A model generated the notes under the pieces. It saw only the letters and a program-made list of their open reading frames with translations. It was not told where the DNA came from and did no database searches. Below are positions 11,490 through 24,500 of a stretch of 64,000 nucleotides of DNA, in pieces (position 1 is the first letter of the stretch; each line of letters begins with the position of its first letter). The DNA lies in the NCBI GenBank assembly GCA_949357655.1, contig CASHTG010000001.1, positions 3,844,001 through 3,908,000 of the forward strand, written 5' to 3'. Position numbers and translations under genes: made by a program. The DNA comes from Parascedosporium putredinis (taxonomy: Eukaryota > Ascomycota > Sordariomycetes > Microascales > Microascaceae).

Positions 11490-13131
11490 TCACATCTGTT
11501 GAAACATACCAACTGCATCACCGGCTCCCTGATCATGTTCCTGGGAGTGACCGGGATGATGGTGCATAGCCTGGGGTATGCTGTTAAGGGAAGGCTTGGT
11601 CATTGTCGGGCCGGGGCCCATGTGTGGAGGCGCACCAGACATCCCGGGACCACCATGGCCCGCGAGATGTGGGCTCTGGGAGGCGGTGCCCTGCATCGCC
11701 TTTCGATTGTTCAACTTCGCCATGCGTCGCACCCGTCGACTTCGCAACCTTGGGTCCTGATTGCTATTCCTCCAGCTGTCTACGGCTCGCTGAATCAATC
11801 CTCGCTTGCCACGAAGCGCAGGATTGAGCTGGGCAAGGGCCCAACCAACAGTGTTGCACTCAGTCTCGTAGACCTGTCTGTTACCCCGGTACTGGTCCTT
11901 GGGGCAGCATGCACGAGGATAGACGCAGTTTTCCGTCTTGAACTCGTGGGCAAGCTCATCCGTGTTGACAGACTCGACATCGCAACGAATCGTGTACTGC
12001 ATCTTGACCCGGTCACGAGAGTATTCGAACGCGATCCACTGCACTCCATTTTGATCCTGTCGAACCACCAAGGGGTTGTCGCGGGGATGGGGCCAGGAGC
12101 GGCATTTGCATTGATAGCAGATGTTGCACTTGTGGGTGTCGTGAGCGGCGCGTTGCCGTTTTGAGCGGAATGGGACTGGGCAAGGGGTTGTGCCTGTTGG
12201 GGCTTCTGCAGTTGTACTGGAGGCTGCGGCGACATTTTTATGCGCGGGCTGTTAGACATGGGCTGCTGAGAGTGATGAGTTTGGTGCTGGTGCGGGTGCT
12301 GATGCTGGTTGTGGTGCTGGTGTTGATGCTGATGTTGGTGTTGGTGCGGGTGTTGGTGTTGGTGCGCGCCAAGCGGGTTGTGGGATGCGGTTTGCGCCAT
12401 CATCATCGTAGGTTGAGATGTCATGGTCTGGTGCGTCTGATGGCCAACGGGCGGGTGCTGTCCATACGCAGATTGAGGCTGCTGGCTAGCGATCGGTTGG
12501 TACTGCTGCTGCTGGGGCGGGTAGTACATGGTTTGCTGAAGCGACTGCGCCGGGGGCTGGCCATAGATCCCACGATGCTGATGATGGTCATGCTGGGCGG
12601 GAGAGGCCACGGACGCTGGAGAATTTGACTGAGGCGCGTGATATTGCATAGGAGGATACGGGTGCCTCGGGATTTGCGTTGCGGCCATCATTTCGGAGGT
12701 GTCTGTTTGTCCCGTTTGTCAGTTTCGTCACTTAAACGCCGCCTTGCGGTCCTCCACCCGCTTCGCTCTGTTGCGAGACTGGGATCGCGACGGGCCCTGA
12801 CAAGAGGACACGGGGACAGAGGCATCGACAGTTACTCACCTGCGGATGTGTATCCGCTGCTCGCACCGGGAGTGTTGTAGGTAGAATGTGCGTAGTAAGG
12901 AAGGCCTTCGGGCGAAGTTTGAGAGTTTCCGCTTTGATTGCTCGTCTGGGGATAGACAGAGGAGATGGGATGCGAAGCCTGGTAGGAGCTGTGATGCTGC
13001 TGCTGATTCTGGCTGGCCTGGGAGTGATGGGGCTGGACGATGCTTGAGGGCCGAGGGTATTGAGTCTGTTGCTGCGAGGTTTGCTGGCCCTGTTGCTGGT
13101 GGGGTTGATGCTGCATAGGATAAAGACCCAT
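11490..13131 (-). CDS. medA: Medusa-like developmental regulator (DUF8032; MedA/REN1/Acon-3/ACR1 type)
   Basis: The conservative start is ATG 13131 (MGLYPMQHQPHQQQ). Exon 13131-12840 is spliced across a 137-bp intron (12703-12839; donor GTGAGTAA, acceptor AACAG) to 12702-11490, stop at 11490-11492. The N-terminal half is Gln/His/Pro-rich with a His-Gln microsatellite. The C-terminal DUF8032 region reads FEYSRDRVKMQYTIRCDVES, ENCVYPRACCPKDQYRGNR, TECNTVGWALAQLN, then a basic cluster RLRSRRVRRMAK that fits a nuclear localisation signal. One base is missing from a homopolymer at 12072-12075 (four C on the coding strand where five are needed): ATTP continues as LVVRQDQNGVQWIAF in the next frame. 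Medusa-family proteins are glutamine-rich nuclear regulators of conidiophore development with no classical DNA-binding domain. The MedA name is from memory of that family and is less certain than the gene itself. An upstream exon is possible at 16407-16466. Confidence 0.75.
12282..12372 (-). repeat. His/Gln-coding CAC/CAG microsatellite
   Basis: A plus-strand (GGTGTTGGTGCT)-like repeat encodes alternating His and Gln on the minus strand inside the Medusa-like protein. It is likely length-polymorphic. Confidence 0.8.
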
Positions 13132-16100
13132 TAGTTCTTCTGTTGTCTGAAGGAGATGTCGACTGAGGAGGAGAGGGAAAGGATCAAGTAGCATGGGCCG
13201 GACGCGTCTGTATTTTTATTTTTCTCCCTTGCCTGGACGCTTGTCAGGGGTAGGGGATTAGGTTGGAGTGAATGTTCAAGGGTGGGTTCAGATTAGGGAC
13301 AAGGGCATGGGACGGGTGCGGCGCGAAGCTCGATGCGGCCATGGGGCATGCAGACGTGGAACCACGACGGGGGTCGCAGGACTCCCCTCCGGCACTGCAA
13401 GAGGAAACGCATTGTTCGAGGATCAAAACAGGCCCTAAACAAAGCGCCAGGAGCAAACGACAAGCGGCGATAAGGGGCGCAGGCGAGAAGGTCGCTGTAT
13501 ACCTATGAGGATTCTTTTTAAGGTTCCAAAAGCAAACCAAGATTGCCGGGACCTCGAGAGGGAGGATTGTTTCGTGATGATCTCCTTCTTCCAAGACGGC
13601 GATCGTGTGAGCCAGCCGGGGGTGCGGAGCAGATTGAGAAGGGAATAGGAGGTAACCGGGGAAGTGAAGGGGGTTGAATGGGGACAGCAACTTTAAGGAG
13701 GGAGAGCAACTATGATGCGCGGCGCGAAGAAAGATGGGGAAAGGTACGCGATGCGAACTGAAAGGGAATCTGACGCCCAGAGAGGAAGCGTGGGGACAAG
13801 GCCTCCTGAGAGAACCGAGATTTATGACACTGGGCCGAGGGTGGGATCAAAAGTGGAGAAACCAAGGTGGTTTTCTGGATTTGTGGGCGTGTCACTCACT
13901 CAGCGAAGAGAAAGACGAAGGACGAGGGCTTCCTGGCCTTGCGCTGCGTATGCGTCTTTTGATGCGGTTGAACGACGTGTTGATGAAGTGGTACGAAGTA
14001 CGTTGAGGCGCGGAAGTGTAGGGGGTCATGTCTAGTTAAAGGAATGTCCCATCACCCGCCATCTCCCAGCTCTCGCCCAGCTCTCGCCCAGTTGAACGGG
14101 ACGTGAAGCATGAACACAAGTCACGGTCAATTTTAGGAAACGCTTTGAGACGTTTTGTGCTGGTACTTGCAGCTGCGCCAAAGGAGCTTTTCCTGCTTTC
14201 GGGTTGTTGCCCACCAAAATGAATATTGCAGGATGGTCCAAAGTCGGAGGAGAGGGGCCGGGGTGGGAGGGCGTATGAGACGAGGTGGCACCCCTCTCCG
14301 CCCTCCCTCGAGCAGGGGGAGGACAAGCCAGGAAAGGGCAAAGAAAAGGGGGAAACCAGCAGGAAACACAGACGAAGGGGGTCAATGGATCCTTCCAGCA
14401 TGATCCTAGTGGTAAAGCGCATGGGGGCTGCGTCTGACAGGGGGTGTGGAGCTACTAAACACTGGTCGAGATTAAACGACCAATGGTCATGCAGCCAACC
14501 TGGCCGCCGCTGCCCAATGGGGAACATGAGAACCGGGGCTAGAAAGCCGGACCAGAATTCCAGTGGGTTGGGTCTGTGAGGAGAGCTAAGCATACCCCCT
14601 TCTAAACCCAGGAGTCCTGGACTGGACTGGATTGGACTGGCTGGACTGGCCACAAGTGGCCTTCGGGCTCAATTCTTCGCTGCCACTGGCGCAGGCGGTG
14701 AGGACGCGGGTTGAGTTGGGTTGGCTGGAACGATTCGAAGTACCGTGGCCCACAGTGCACATCTTTGTGCCGTACTGTTTTTTTGGTACCCAGGCTTTCG
14801 TGCCAGCCACACGACCGACCGTTCCCACGAGAGACGAGACGAGGGGAGACCGCCCATCGCGTGTGCTGAAGAACCCCGGTCGCGTTCCTTCATGCCATCA
14901 CCTAGTCTGTGGGCCCCCATGTCGCATCCACGTCCCAAATCCTGTCCTTGAGGATCAATTCTCGAGGCTCTTGCGGTCCTGCCGCGCACAGGACGTGGCT
15001 CGCTCACCAGTCAAGGGATGATCGAAACAAGAGGGAAGATGTCGAGATCCCGCGCAAATCATGTTTGCTCAAGAGCATCCATGAATCCCGAAAGGTGTTT
15101 TGGACTCGACTGAGTCTTGAAAGGGCAAACTGTTGCTCTTTTCTTGGGGAGGTGGGGGTGGGGAGGAATCGATTAGTGTGCAAGAAAAGGGGTGAAGGTG
15201 ATAGCACTGCAGGTTTGGAAATGAATCAATGGAAGCAGGGCGAAATGAGACACTTTCCCTTCGCCTCACTCCACCTCCCTCAGAATTGTGTGGAGGAAAC
15301 GTTCCACGCGGAGAATCTCTCACGCAAAAAAAAAAAAAGCGCCCTCAATCGTGTCAATGCTATTCAGGGATGGGTCCATCACACCCGGCCAGCGCTAAAT
15401 CTTCCCCTTTTTTTTCTTCTTCTTCTTCTCGAGCGGCACAGAAGTGGTTAACTTGCTTTTCGTCCAAGACAAGCTCGGGACAGGTCAAACTTTCTCCCTT
15501 GTTCTGTGCACGCCTTACCCGCAGGTTCGAAGCCATTGCACCACTTGTGTTCCGACACGCGCCAAGCGTTGGGCGGCGAGCATGTCACGCTGCCGGGCGG
15601 CCAAACGGCCTCCATCTGAGAGTCTTGCCAATCAGGGAAGCGTAGAGAACATTGAAGTGATGCAATACCAGTGAAAACAAAGGGCAAAGAACCCCGACAA
15701 ACCCACTATCAACGGCCGCCTTGGGCTATTGTTGGCAGCCCCCTCAATGATTCCACTCTAAGACGATACGCCCTTGAAGAATGCGAGAGGCGGGATGGAG
15801 GAGTGCTCAAACGGGTGGAGGCCAAACTCATGTGCCAACAGACACATTACTAGCGAGGTCTGCACAGATGAGGTCTGTGGCGTTTGGGCCTAACTGGAGA
15901 AGCAATTTGGCAGTGCGGGGTGTTTGAGCTGACGGGTGTCCAAGCTTTCCGTGCCCTGGACGGCCAAAACCATGCCCCGGTTTATGCTTTTTTTCCATTT
16001 GATTTTCCTTTGGGGGATCAACTGATCCGTGGCTTTGGTGAAACAGAACACCAACCGCCTTACCCCTGTAACCACTTGATTTCCCAATTGACACAAGAGA

Positions 16101-16406
16101 GTGCACGGCGGACAATCACCAGCCAACCCCCAAGGCCTTTGGCTCGCTTGAGTTCATAACCAACAATCGCGGGCCCAAAGAAGGTGCCCGAACGCTTTGC
16201 CGAAAAAGACGAGCAAGCTTGGAGTAGAAAGCGAAGGGTAGGCCCGCCAGGTGGATCGTGAATGCAAAACAAAAAGGAATAAAAAGAGAGACGGCTAGGG
16301 AAAGGGCCAAGAAACGACAGCGGAGTCGGCAAGGCGAGAAGTGGTCAAAGGTGAAGTGGGTGTAATAAACGGTGTGGTTGAAATAGAAACCAGGAAATAA
16401 ACTCAC
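13132..16406. other. Gene-free stretch; candidate 3.26-kb intron or 5' leader of the Medusa-like gene
   Basis: No convincing coding sequence was found on either strand. If the exon at 16407-16466 belongs to the Medusa-like gene, nearly all of this is its first intron (13147-16406). The proposed acceptor (CTCCTTCAG, 13147-13155) lacks a good branch site nearby, which weakens the idea. A GGACTGGACTGG-type repeat lies at 14617-14650, and a short A-run near 15326. Confidence 0.4.
14617..14650. repeat. GGACT/GGATT/GGCT short tandem repeat
   Basis: Imperfect pentanucleotide repeat of the type CTGGACTGGACTGGATTGG, in non-coding sequence. Confidence 0.6.
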
Positions 16407-16466
16407 AAGATCAACACCAGCTTCTTGTTTGATGTACCGGCCGGGCGGCTGGTGATTCTGGGCCAT
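16407..16466 (-). CDS. Candidate remote first coding exon of the Medusa-like gene
   Basis: ATG at 16466 in a good context (CGACCATGG) opens exactly 20 codons (MAQNHQPPGRYIKQE...VDL) before a strong donor GTGAGT at 16406. The exon is phase 0. The exon starting at 13146 after CTTCAG also reads in phase 0 as TTEELMGLYPMQ, so joining them gives VDLTTEELMGLYP with no change of frame. The peptide is Gln/Pro-rich like the downstream N-terminus and contains IKQE, a match to the SUMO consensus. The objection is the 3.26-kb intron, very long for a fungus; extra small exons in between are possible. It could instead start a short unrelated transcript. Confidence 0.4.
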
Positions 16467-16683
16467 GGTCGGTCGCCTAGCCTATCAAGTTGACTGGAGT
16501 CAATGAAACGAACCTCCCTTAAGCTACAAGCAGATGGAAGGAAATGTCAGCAAATACTGAGGTACTGGTCCGGCTTTCGGGGAAGGCACACTTGACGTTG
16601 ACGGCGGTTAAGCATCAATCAAAAGACTAGGAACAAGTCGCCCACGAAATGCGGAAGGAGAAGAAAAGGGAACAGAAAGAGAG

Positions 16684-16721
16684 AAAAAAAAAAAAAAGAA
16701 AAAGGAAAAAAAAAAAAAAAA
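16684..16721. repeat. Poly(A) tract, interrupted
   Basis: Two long A-runs separated by GAAAAAGG. Simple sequence. Confidence 0.8.
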
Positions 16722-17271
16722 CACTAGTAATGGTAATGATAAAAAGGGGCCACGCTCTATTAGCCCTGAGAATGATCAATGATATCGGTAGATAACACAA
16801 GGGTCAACCTGGGAGAGAGCCCCTTCCAACAATTAGGGGTCGGGAAAGGGCAGGACAGCGACGACCAGGCCAGAGCGAGAGATTCCAGAGCGAAGCGTGG
16901 AAGCTTCGAACAACTATAATTAGCGCACAACCAATTTGGTCTCGGTTGGCGCTCCCTCTTCATCAAGCTTCATGTCTCTTGTCAACAAACGGCCCCCAAC
17001 GCAAGAGCAGTTGGGGTAAGTCCATCCGTTTGGCGCGGCAGAATTGGTGACGGGGGCAAAATCGGTGTTAATCGCAAGGAAACGTACGGGTCCTCTTCAG
17101 GGTCAGGCTTCTCTGACATGCGTCGTCTATGTGCACAATAAACGTTCCTGCATGACAGGCGAAAAAGCGGCATGGGGTGGCTACAGTCCCCCGATGATTC
17201 GAATCCCTGGCCCGTCAAGACACAGACACGTGGGGAAGGGAAGAGACAGGAAAAAGATAGTCCAAGGCAGG

Positions 17272-17274
17272 AAA

Positions 17275-17305
<31 letters not shown>
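17272..17305. repeat. A-run followed by (GA)n
   Basis: Twelve A then about eleven GA units, non-coding. Confidence 0.8.
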
Positions 17306-18492
17306 CAAAGAAAACCCCGGTGCTTACTTGACTGGCGAATTACTTTGAGCTCTTGTCTCAACTGTCGCAAAGGTCGTTCTGACGATTGTACGGTGCCGAT
17401 ATCAGTCAAGTCTCCAAGCGTCAGCTTGTGCCGATCTCTCTTTCAGTGCCCTCCTTCTACTAAGTATTGAAGGTGCGAGGTCGAGTCTGTCGAATGGTAT
17501 GCTGCCGGAGAGCAACGGTCCGGGTCGGCACCGAGAGGTGGAAAGAAACGCGCGGGATCAATGCGAGTTTCACTTGGATCAAGCGCTGTGACCCGACAAA
17601 TAGTCGAAGGGTGAGGATTTAGTAGAGCCCGGCAAAAGAAAAAGAAAACCAAAATGGGAACAAAAGCTAACGTGTTCAAGCTCTCCGTTAGGCCAGACGC
17701 CTTTCCAGAGTGGGAAAGAGAGAGAGCAGGAGAGGACGGGTTAGGCTTGGGAGAGGACAGTGGATCAATACACCCAATGGAGAATCAAGTTGGGAGAGGG
17801 ATATCGTCAGGGTATTGTGATACTCACAGGCGTTGGACTGGGCTGATCCCAGGCCCACAGGTTTCTCGAATCGGAACAAAGCCCGGATAACGCTGCGCTC
17901 AGAACTGAGAAGTAAAAAGTGCTGGGCAGTCAATCTTCTCGTGGCAAATGCAGGAGACCCACGACGGAAATGCCACTCATGTAAGGTATTTGGATGCCTC
18001 GTCGTATATATAAAGTTGATAATGAGTACCCTGCTCGGCCCACATCAGCGATTCCTCTCCCTATTACTTCAAATTCAACATGGGAAAATGATAGCTGGTA
18101 TCCAAACATCCCAGGATTTGACAGCGCCAGCCAGCCCCCTAGACCTCCAAGGGACAAGGAAGGTGACCAAAAATACATCACGCGTCTCTGAATTGGCTGG
18201 GCCAGGGTTTGCTCGGAGCTTGAGGTGAACCAGGATGAGCAGCTCCTCGTTCCCAACGCTGTGGACCCCGGCGGAACCTAGCAACATTGAAGCCCCATCT
18301 TCCCCTGCCTTTGTCCAATAACCGCCACCCTCCAGCACCAGCAGAATAGCAGAATGGGGCCAGAAAGGGTGCATTCTGGGCAGACTGGCAGCGCGTCCTC
18401 ACACAGAAAACGCGCGCAACAAAGATGACGGCCGCTCAGAAGGAAAGAAAAGAAAGAGGAAAAAGAAAGAAGAAAAAAACAAAGAACCATCC

Positions 18493-18515
18493 AAAAAAAA
18501 AAAAAAAAAAAAAAA
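18493..18515. repeat. Poly(A) tract
   Basis: A run of more than 20 A residues in non-coding sequence. Confidence 0.8.
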
Positions 18516-21500
18516 CCCCCGTTTTCGCCATTGGCCACATGCACGACAACTATGCTGCTGCCCCATCTTCATCTTCACGAAATGGGTTTTTCTCGCTCAG
18601 CCTCTTCCAAGGTAGCTGGTCAATCCACGATCGCTAAGCAGCACCGACTGAAGATATCATAGCCCCGGGGATTGGAGCCATGCACGCGGACACGTGGGAA
18701 TGGGCATGGCAAATGGCGTCGCACTCCAAAAATATTGCATTGTTGGTAGTAGCCACCCAAGTGTGCTCAAGAGTGAGGTAGCACCAGCCAAGCTCAGGCG
18801 TTACTTCCCGAAGGTCTCATCCGACATCAATCAATGGGTGGATGGACGGATCCGTGGAGAATGGCTAAAGTAGGCGACACGGCCGCTCCTGCACTGCAGC
18901 GGGCAGCATTGAGAGTCAATCTACTTCTAAACGTAACGAATGTTACCGAACGAGTTCCAATAAAACCAACTGGTGCGCATGCCATGCCGAGAACACGTCT
19001 GAGTCGAGAGGCTTCCCGGTTGTGCAAGGAGGTCGGCGCGGCTTGTAGCGAAGTTTTCAGCCCGTCTCGCATAATACATCCAGTGTGCTTGGTGGTGATG
19101 ACGGCGCAGGTACCTTGGTATTCTTGATCAAGGAGCAGAACTTCTGGAAACCCACTCATCCTTCCATCGCAGGCCAAAGACAACCCTTTACTTCTTCTTA
19201 TTCTTCTTCTTCTTCCTCCCCCTGTGCAGGCCTCATTAATGCACTGCCGCTTTTACGTCACTGCCGGCCTCTCTCGCGTGGGCCTGGCCTGCCGATGGCC
19301 GGAACTCCAGGAGACCCGTCGATGATAATAATGGCAAAAAAATCAATTTGATCAATTCACATTTGCCAGCCTCATCTCTGCGCCCGCCGAGTTCCCTTGG
19401 CAAGGGAAACGTGTTAGGCGCCGGGCGCGCTGATCAAGGCTTAAACATTTAAGATAGCGATCTCTCATCCATTTCCTAGTCCGTCGAATCTTGACGCCTT
19501 CGCGAAGTAAGCGCTTGGGCTAGGGGATTAGAGATATGAGGGAAACGCCTCCACTCAGCCTAGAGCCTATGCAGTAGAAGATGGATAGACCCTCCCCCAT
19601 TTCCCTTCCCACCCAATATTCCGAGACCAGGGTTGAAAGAAAGTTATTCGGGGACATACTTTTTTTCTCCATGATTCTTTTGTTCTTTTCCATTTGTCTC
19701 ACTCACCCCTCCTTCCTTTCATATTCCATCCTTAGTACAGGCCCAGGGATCTAAGACTTGTCAAGTTTGGCGAGTGTCCGCCTTCTAGTGTATGAGAAAG
19801 AAAGAGGTATTCTCCCAACGGCCTACGATCCAGAACACGAGGATTTACATCTTGGCCTGGCTAGTCTCTCTTCACGGCCCCACTGGCTGGCAACCGAGAA
19901 ATTAATCCTCAGCCTAGGCGAAATTAAACTCGATGAAGAGGATACAGTTGATCGACTCTCGGGATTCGATGTTGATATCAGTGCGCATGGCAACAATCCC
20001 CTGTCCTCTCTCCCTTCACGCTGTAAAGCATGCGCTGCAACATCAAGCTTTTAGACCAAAGAGAAGGGAATCGTGAAAGTCCCCCATCAGCACCAGCCAA
20101 GCTTCGTTTTTTTTGTTCTTCTTTTCTTTTTCGCGCGCGACAGCCTTCGCCTCGGGTTGACTTGTCAGGGTGCAAGGGTGGAGATCAGAGGAGCCGTGCT
20201 GCACATTGAAATTACCCTGGTAGTGTGCATCCACTAGCGCCCCCTGGGGTCATTTCCGATCGACCTTGGCTGTCGCATGTCCATCGCTCTCCAGGGCCTA
20301 TCTTTGGTACGGGAACTCTCCGCTAGCTAATCTCACACCAGAGTGTACTTTTACGAGCACTCCTTCGAGGTGGTGACAACAACCTTGAGCTATTTTTTGG
20401 TCAAGATGACGACCAGTTCCTCGTGTACATGGAGGGAAAGGAAATACAAGTACTAAAGTAGTGTACAAGCACGGTGGTGGGAATCGATAAACCCCACCCT
20501 TCCGCTTGAAAAGGAGTAAGAAAAAGGAAGTACGCACTGAGATTAGATGTTACAAGTAATAAGCTCCAAATCAAAGAACAACAAAGCATGAGGAGGAAGG
20601 GGAAGGCGGGTGTCGGGGAAGGAAGGAAGAGCGAGGCAGAAACGGTCCGTCAAATGACGAACAGTTTCTTTCGAGAACGCAAATCGAAGAGAGGAAAGAG
20701 AAACCGTCGCTTCCAAGCGAGTTTTCCTTCTTCCATCTTCTTCCTTTCCTTCCTTTTTCTTGGGTTGGGAGAGCCATAGCAGGAAGAATTGACACAACCC
20801 AGCATGATCAATCTCTAAATTTTTCGAAGCACAACTGAGGAGTGCCTACATCAAATATACAAGCCGTCGGGTGAAGAACTGCACGATGGCGCGCCCAGAT
20901 TCGCAACATCTGCCTTGACGAGAATGGTCGAAACAAGGGGATAATGTGCCGATTTGTGAGGGCTTCTTCCCATTTGTGGCCCGGCATGAGGCGTGGGTGG
21001 CTAATATAGACACTGCATTATTGTTGTTCCACACACGTTCTCGAAGAACTCCTCCCAGCGCTAACCCCCGGTACGAATTGTACACCAGTTTGAGGCTGCA
21101 TATTTGGAGAGTACGTTTCTGTCGCACTTGCGTACCTACACTACATACACTACGTGTGTGGCGGATGATGGTCTCGCTCCCGCTCTCGTCCATTGCCCTG
21201 ATTAAGACTCCTGAAGAAACCGTTTTGAGTAAAGTTTTTGACACAACATCTAAAGTTGTTGTCAGTGCCACAGCACAATTTCACAAGGACATCTATCGAT
21301 CGATTTGCTTATACCAACTCAATCACCAACTAAATGAATCTCTATCTGAAAACCTTTCTTGCACTAATACCCGTCCCCAAACCCATTGTGCACGTCAATT
21401 TCAATGTGGAAATTTTAGCCTTTTCGTGTAGGTATCACTAAGCCGAGTGCCACCCGCAAGGCATATGAATGACGGGCTGTGGGAAAGCAACGTCCGTGAA

Positions 21501-24500
21501 ATGCAGAATCGTGTTTCATGAGACAACCTGGGCTCTTTCCTGTCTGACTGAATGCTGGGGTACATCCAACACAGTGCCGACGAGCGACTAATATCTGAAC
21601 CGATGTACGTTGGTATGTTAGTGCAAGGCAAAGGAGGCAAAGGCTTTCCAATAAAAGGCGAGAAAAAAGATAATAATAATAATTAAGAAGAATAAGGGAT
21701 AGGCAAAAAGACGAACGCGCAAAATAAAAATATAAATTCACAATATCAAATAAAATACTCGTAAGAAAAGAAAAGCAAAAGCTGACTTTTATATTCTCAC
21801 CCCACCCCAATGGAAACGATTTTCGTGGGCCCCTTTCATCATCCTTCGGGCCAGCAAATAGGATCAAGGGCCACCACAAAGTACTTGTACTTCGTAGCCG
21901 TCTACCTCTCTTTCCAAGTACAGGGGGACAAACTTTCCTTGTCGAACCCGGCAGCGCGGCAAGAGCCATCCATTTGGCCTCAAGCCGCCTTCTCCTCGAC
22001 CTCGAAGGCCCAGCCATGTGGCCATGGACCTCCGGAACACAGGGGACCTAGAAGGATCAGCTCCATATTGACGTGCGACCCAAGTCGTCTTGGTCGCCCT
22101 ACCACTTGCCCCAACCCCGAACATGCTTGCCCCGTCTTCGAGAGAAACCTATTTGTAGCAATGGCAAGCTTCCTTGTACTTTGTCTGTCTCCATTTCGTG
22201 GGATCAGCTCCAAAGGTCATTTCCGACGTCGCGCCACCTTGGGCCGAGTCTGTGTGTAATAGTGGCCTCTCATCTCCAGCGCGGCACTGTCAGATGCCAT
22301 ATTATCCCACTTAGCGTGCCCAACCTAATCCTCTTCGAGTTGGGCGAACACCCTCCGAGTGTATTTGATTGTTAATACCGAGCGTCCAAGTTGGAAACCC
22401 GTCAATCTGTAGTGCAGCGCGTTAGGAAATTGGCCGCCCCCAGCAGGGTTGCTCCCCAACCCGATGGAAGCTACGGAGTAATATGGTGGCGTGCCACACC
22501 TTCTCGAGCTGTATGAACCGCTCCACCGAGAGCGCAAATCTCCGCCGGGACAAGAAACGGCTGGGATCAACACAGGGGAGCATCCTGCGGTCGCAGCGCA
22601 GCTCAAGCGACGGCTCCCTCCTTGGTGAGCAGCACAGAACCGACCACAAAACTGGCTCACAGCAAACCACAGGACCACCACTTTACCAAGCTCCCTTGCC
22701 GCCCCCTCCCCCCTCGTCAATGGCGCACAGCGACTGCCAGGTTCAATGTTCTTTCCGAGACGCGCCACAGACTGGACCAGCCCAGCCCCAACCAAGAACA
22801 AGAATTAATTTGGAAAGGCAAGCGTGGCGGGACGCATCGTGGATCAGTGACTCTGTTCCCAGGATCGACGCTCGGGCGCTGGCCATTACTTCCGCGCTCA
22901 CCCCTAAGTTTGGTATCTCGCTTGCGACGTCGCAGTGCATAATCACAACGAGACTGGTAAGACTCCTCAAGCGTCTCAACAGTCCACCCATTTTCTTCGC
23001 TGTGTCACCTTGACTCGGGGCAACCTTGCCTTCGGCTCCTCAGTTGCTCCGGCTTTTGTGACTGTGCTCCAATACTGTGACATATAGAAGTGGCACCTCG
23101 GCTGAGCGTCGTTCGCCTGGTGCCGACAGCACCCCCAAAGAAGTTTTGCACAAATGTTCCGGAGTGAAGGTGTCATCACAAGAGTGCCCTGGTCATTGGG
23201 AAGCATGAGACGACTCCGACGTTAACAAGACAGGGACGTTAAAAGACAGGGATCCTTCGGCTGTCGAGCTTGGCTCAACCCGCCGTCAATGATCGGTTCA
23301 GCCAGAGCTTCAGGGAGGCTTCAGGGACCCAAAGACCAAGGCCCCTATCCACCACTGACAATCAAGCTTCCAACTGTTTCGTCACAGCTTCCCTTGCATA
23401 AGTACATGGGTGCAGTATCACCAAGAACGCGTCTACACTCCAGGGCCCATCTCCCACGGGTGCGTTGGGGCCTCGAGATTCAACCCATCCTGAGGGCAGG
23501 AGAGGAGAAGAGAGGAGTGGGTGGGGGAAAAAGAAGAAGAAAAAAAGCAAAAGAATGAAAGAATGAGGAAGAAAAACGAGATAAAGAACGTCCAGCCCTC
23601 CCCCCTCTGCCATAACCTCGCAAGCTTGAATTACATGCATGCATGAATACTTGGCTCCATGTCGACTCTAGCGAGCGGGCTGAGGTCTCGAGCATGACGG
23701 CGGGCAACAATTAGAAATCATGATGGGGCTTGCTTGTTTGCTTCATCAAGACCTCGTGATGCTCGAACGGGCTCACCGCTGGCTCAATAAGCTCTATTTA
23801 ACACCGCCAGTTCCTATGTAATAATGATATTCGCGCATTCACAGACACCTCCCATTTTGTATCGTGATGGGAACACTCTGCCATCATCTCAGCGAATCGC
23901 AAGGGGTTCCGGATCCCCGGCAGACTGACCAGGGACGAGGCGCCGTGGAAGGCCGAGGGCATTGTAGGGCCAGTCGCCCGAGCCTATCAATGGGTTAATG
24001 CTTGGTGTAAACCTTTCTGTATTCATACGCGCGATTCGGGTTAGCAATGTGACGTGTAGAAACTCAGCCTTCCGTCTCACTCTCCTTTCTTCTTTGTCTT
24101 CTCGCATCGTCCTCTCGATAAGAAGCAACTACATATCGCCTCTCGCAAGGATAATCGGGTTCCCAGGAGATCGGGGCTACAACACCAGTGCAAGAAACAA
24201 AGAAAATGTTCAAGATATTGCTATACACACGAGACTGCCGTCCCTCACGTGGCGCCGGGGACTAGCGTCTCTCTTCTCGATGTAAAGAACTTTTCTATAA
24301 CGCGCAATATGCCGGCCCATGAACGAGAAGGGTTGTCTCGTTACGTCCGAGCCGATTTGTGTACGTGCCGGCCAATGTTGGCTGGTCGTGTTCCCAAATA
24401 ATCGACCAACGAACCACCGCGAACGAACAAACGAACAACCACATCAGCTTGCTTCACGTTATTTTTGTGCTTCTTTCTCCTTCCCCTAGTGTAGATATTG

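Noticed and set aside
12161..12628. 155-codon plus-strand ORF rich in Leu and Val
   Set aside because: It is the antisense of the His/Gln repeat and Q-rich region of the Medusa-like gene; repeats of this type are open on both strands.
17185..17210. GATTCGAATCCC resembling a tRNA B box
   Set aside because: Neither strand gives an acceptor or anticodon stem at the right spacing.
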